Of a stretch of DNA of 12,792 nt, positions 12,741 through 12,792 are shown one piece after another. How positions within the stretch are numbered: the first letter of the stretch is position 1; each line of letters opens with the position of its first letter. Under the pieces are notes generated by a model. That model made no database searches and was not told where the DNA came from. It saw only the letters and a list, made by a program, of their open reading frames with translations. A program made the translations under genes and the position numbers. Where the stretch lies: positions 1 to 12,792 of the forward strand of contig JAEZZO010000014.1 in assembly GCA_023418475.1 (NCBI GenBank), in the 5' to 3' direction. This DNA is from Bacillota bacterium (GTDB taxonomy: Bacteria; Bacillota; Clostridia; Lachnospirales; Lachnospiraceae).

Positions 12741-12792
12741 ATGAAAATTTTTGAACCAGAATTTAAGAAAAACATTGTCCGTCTTCATATAG
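12741..12792 (+). CDS. IS3-family transposase OrfA, N-terminal fragment (cut by window edge)
   Basis: ATG at 12741 follows AAGAGGT (12729-12734) at good spacing. The 17 complete codons read MKIFEPEFKKNIVRLHI. The FEPEFKKxIVRLH pattern is the characteristic opening of the helix-turn-helix OrfA protein of IS3-family (IS150-like) elements, which binds the terminal repeats and is fused by frameshifting to the DDE catalytic OrfB. Only the start is present, so intactness cannot be judged. Confidence 0.75.
   Translation, partial: MKIFEPEFKKNIVRLHI

Larger units (their letters stand above)
12669..12792 (+). mobile_element. Left end of an IS3-family insertion sequence (partial)
   Basis: The element appears to begin at TGTAGTGG (12669-12676), since oxidase-like coding sequence stops there and a transposase reading frame with its own promoter follows. 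IS3 elements typically begin with 5'-TG. The right end and the flanking duplication are outside the window; AAAG (12665-12668) would be the left copy of a four-base target duplication. The exact boundary is inferred to within a few bases. Confidence 0.7.

Overview
The window looks like the chromosome of a low-GC, spore-forming-type clostridium, most likely from the Lachnospiraceae. The base composition is AT-rich, the Shine-Dalgarno sites are strong purine runs (AGGAGG type), and the protein architectures fit: a copper-amine-oxidase-like N-domain fused to an Amidase_3, a soluble YkuD enzyme, and a TPTP-linker exported protein. This is inferred from style and was not checked against a database.

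Layout. (1) 1-2202, minus strand, open at the left edge: an SpsF-like cytidylyltransferase domain followed by a very long acidic and Thr/Pro/Glu tail made of ten 54-bp repeats and about three 111-bp repeats. (2) 2734-4553, plus strand: a membrane-anchored or secreted protein with a C-terminal domain, then a strongly structured non-coding segment (3543-3710) with a downstream terminator, a 43-residue single-pass membrane peptide (3945-4076), and a small L,D-transpeptidase. (3) 4611-7463, minus strand: a 950-residue secreted N-acetylmuramoyl-L-alanine amidase. It converges on the L,D-transpeptidase at one shared perfect hairpin terminator. (4) 8159-10065, plus strand: a TtcA-type tRNA thiolation enzyme, then a XerC/D-like tyrosine recombinase. 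(5) 10066-10680: no intact gene. It holds a small frameshifted secreted-protein remnant and several long inverted repeats. (6) 10681-11034, minus strand: an unrecognised 117-residue protein. (7) 11186-12668, minus strand: a multicopper oxidase whose 5' end is cut by an IS3-family insertion sequence. The left end of that element and the first 17 codons of its transposase run off the right edge.

How the parts relate. The centre (2734-7463) looks like a cell-envelope neighbourhood: one gene likely cross-links or modifies peptidoglycan (YkuD), one cleaves it (amidase), and two encode membrane-attached or exported proteins. The right third shows genome decay: an IS-interrupted oxidase, a frameshifted remnant and dense inverted repeats. 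The observations most worth following are the structured RNA at 3543-3710, the cytidylyltransferase with substituted metal-site residues and a huge repeat tail, and the IS-interrupted multicopper oxidase.
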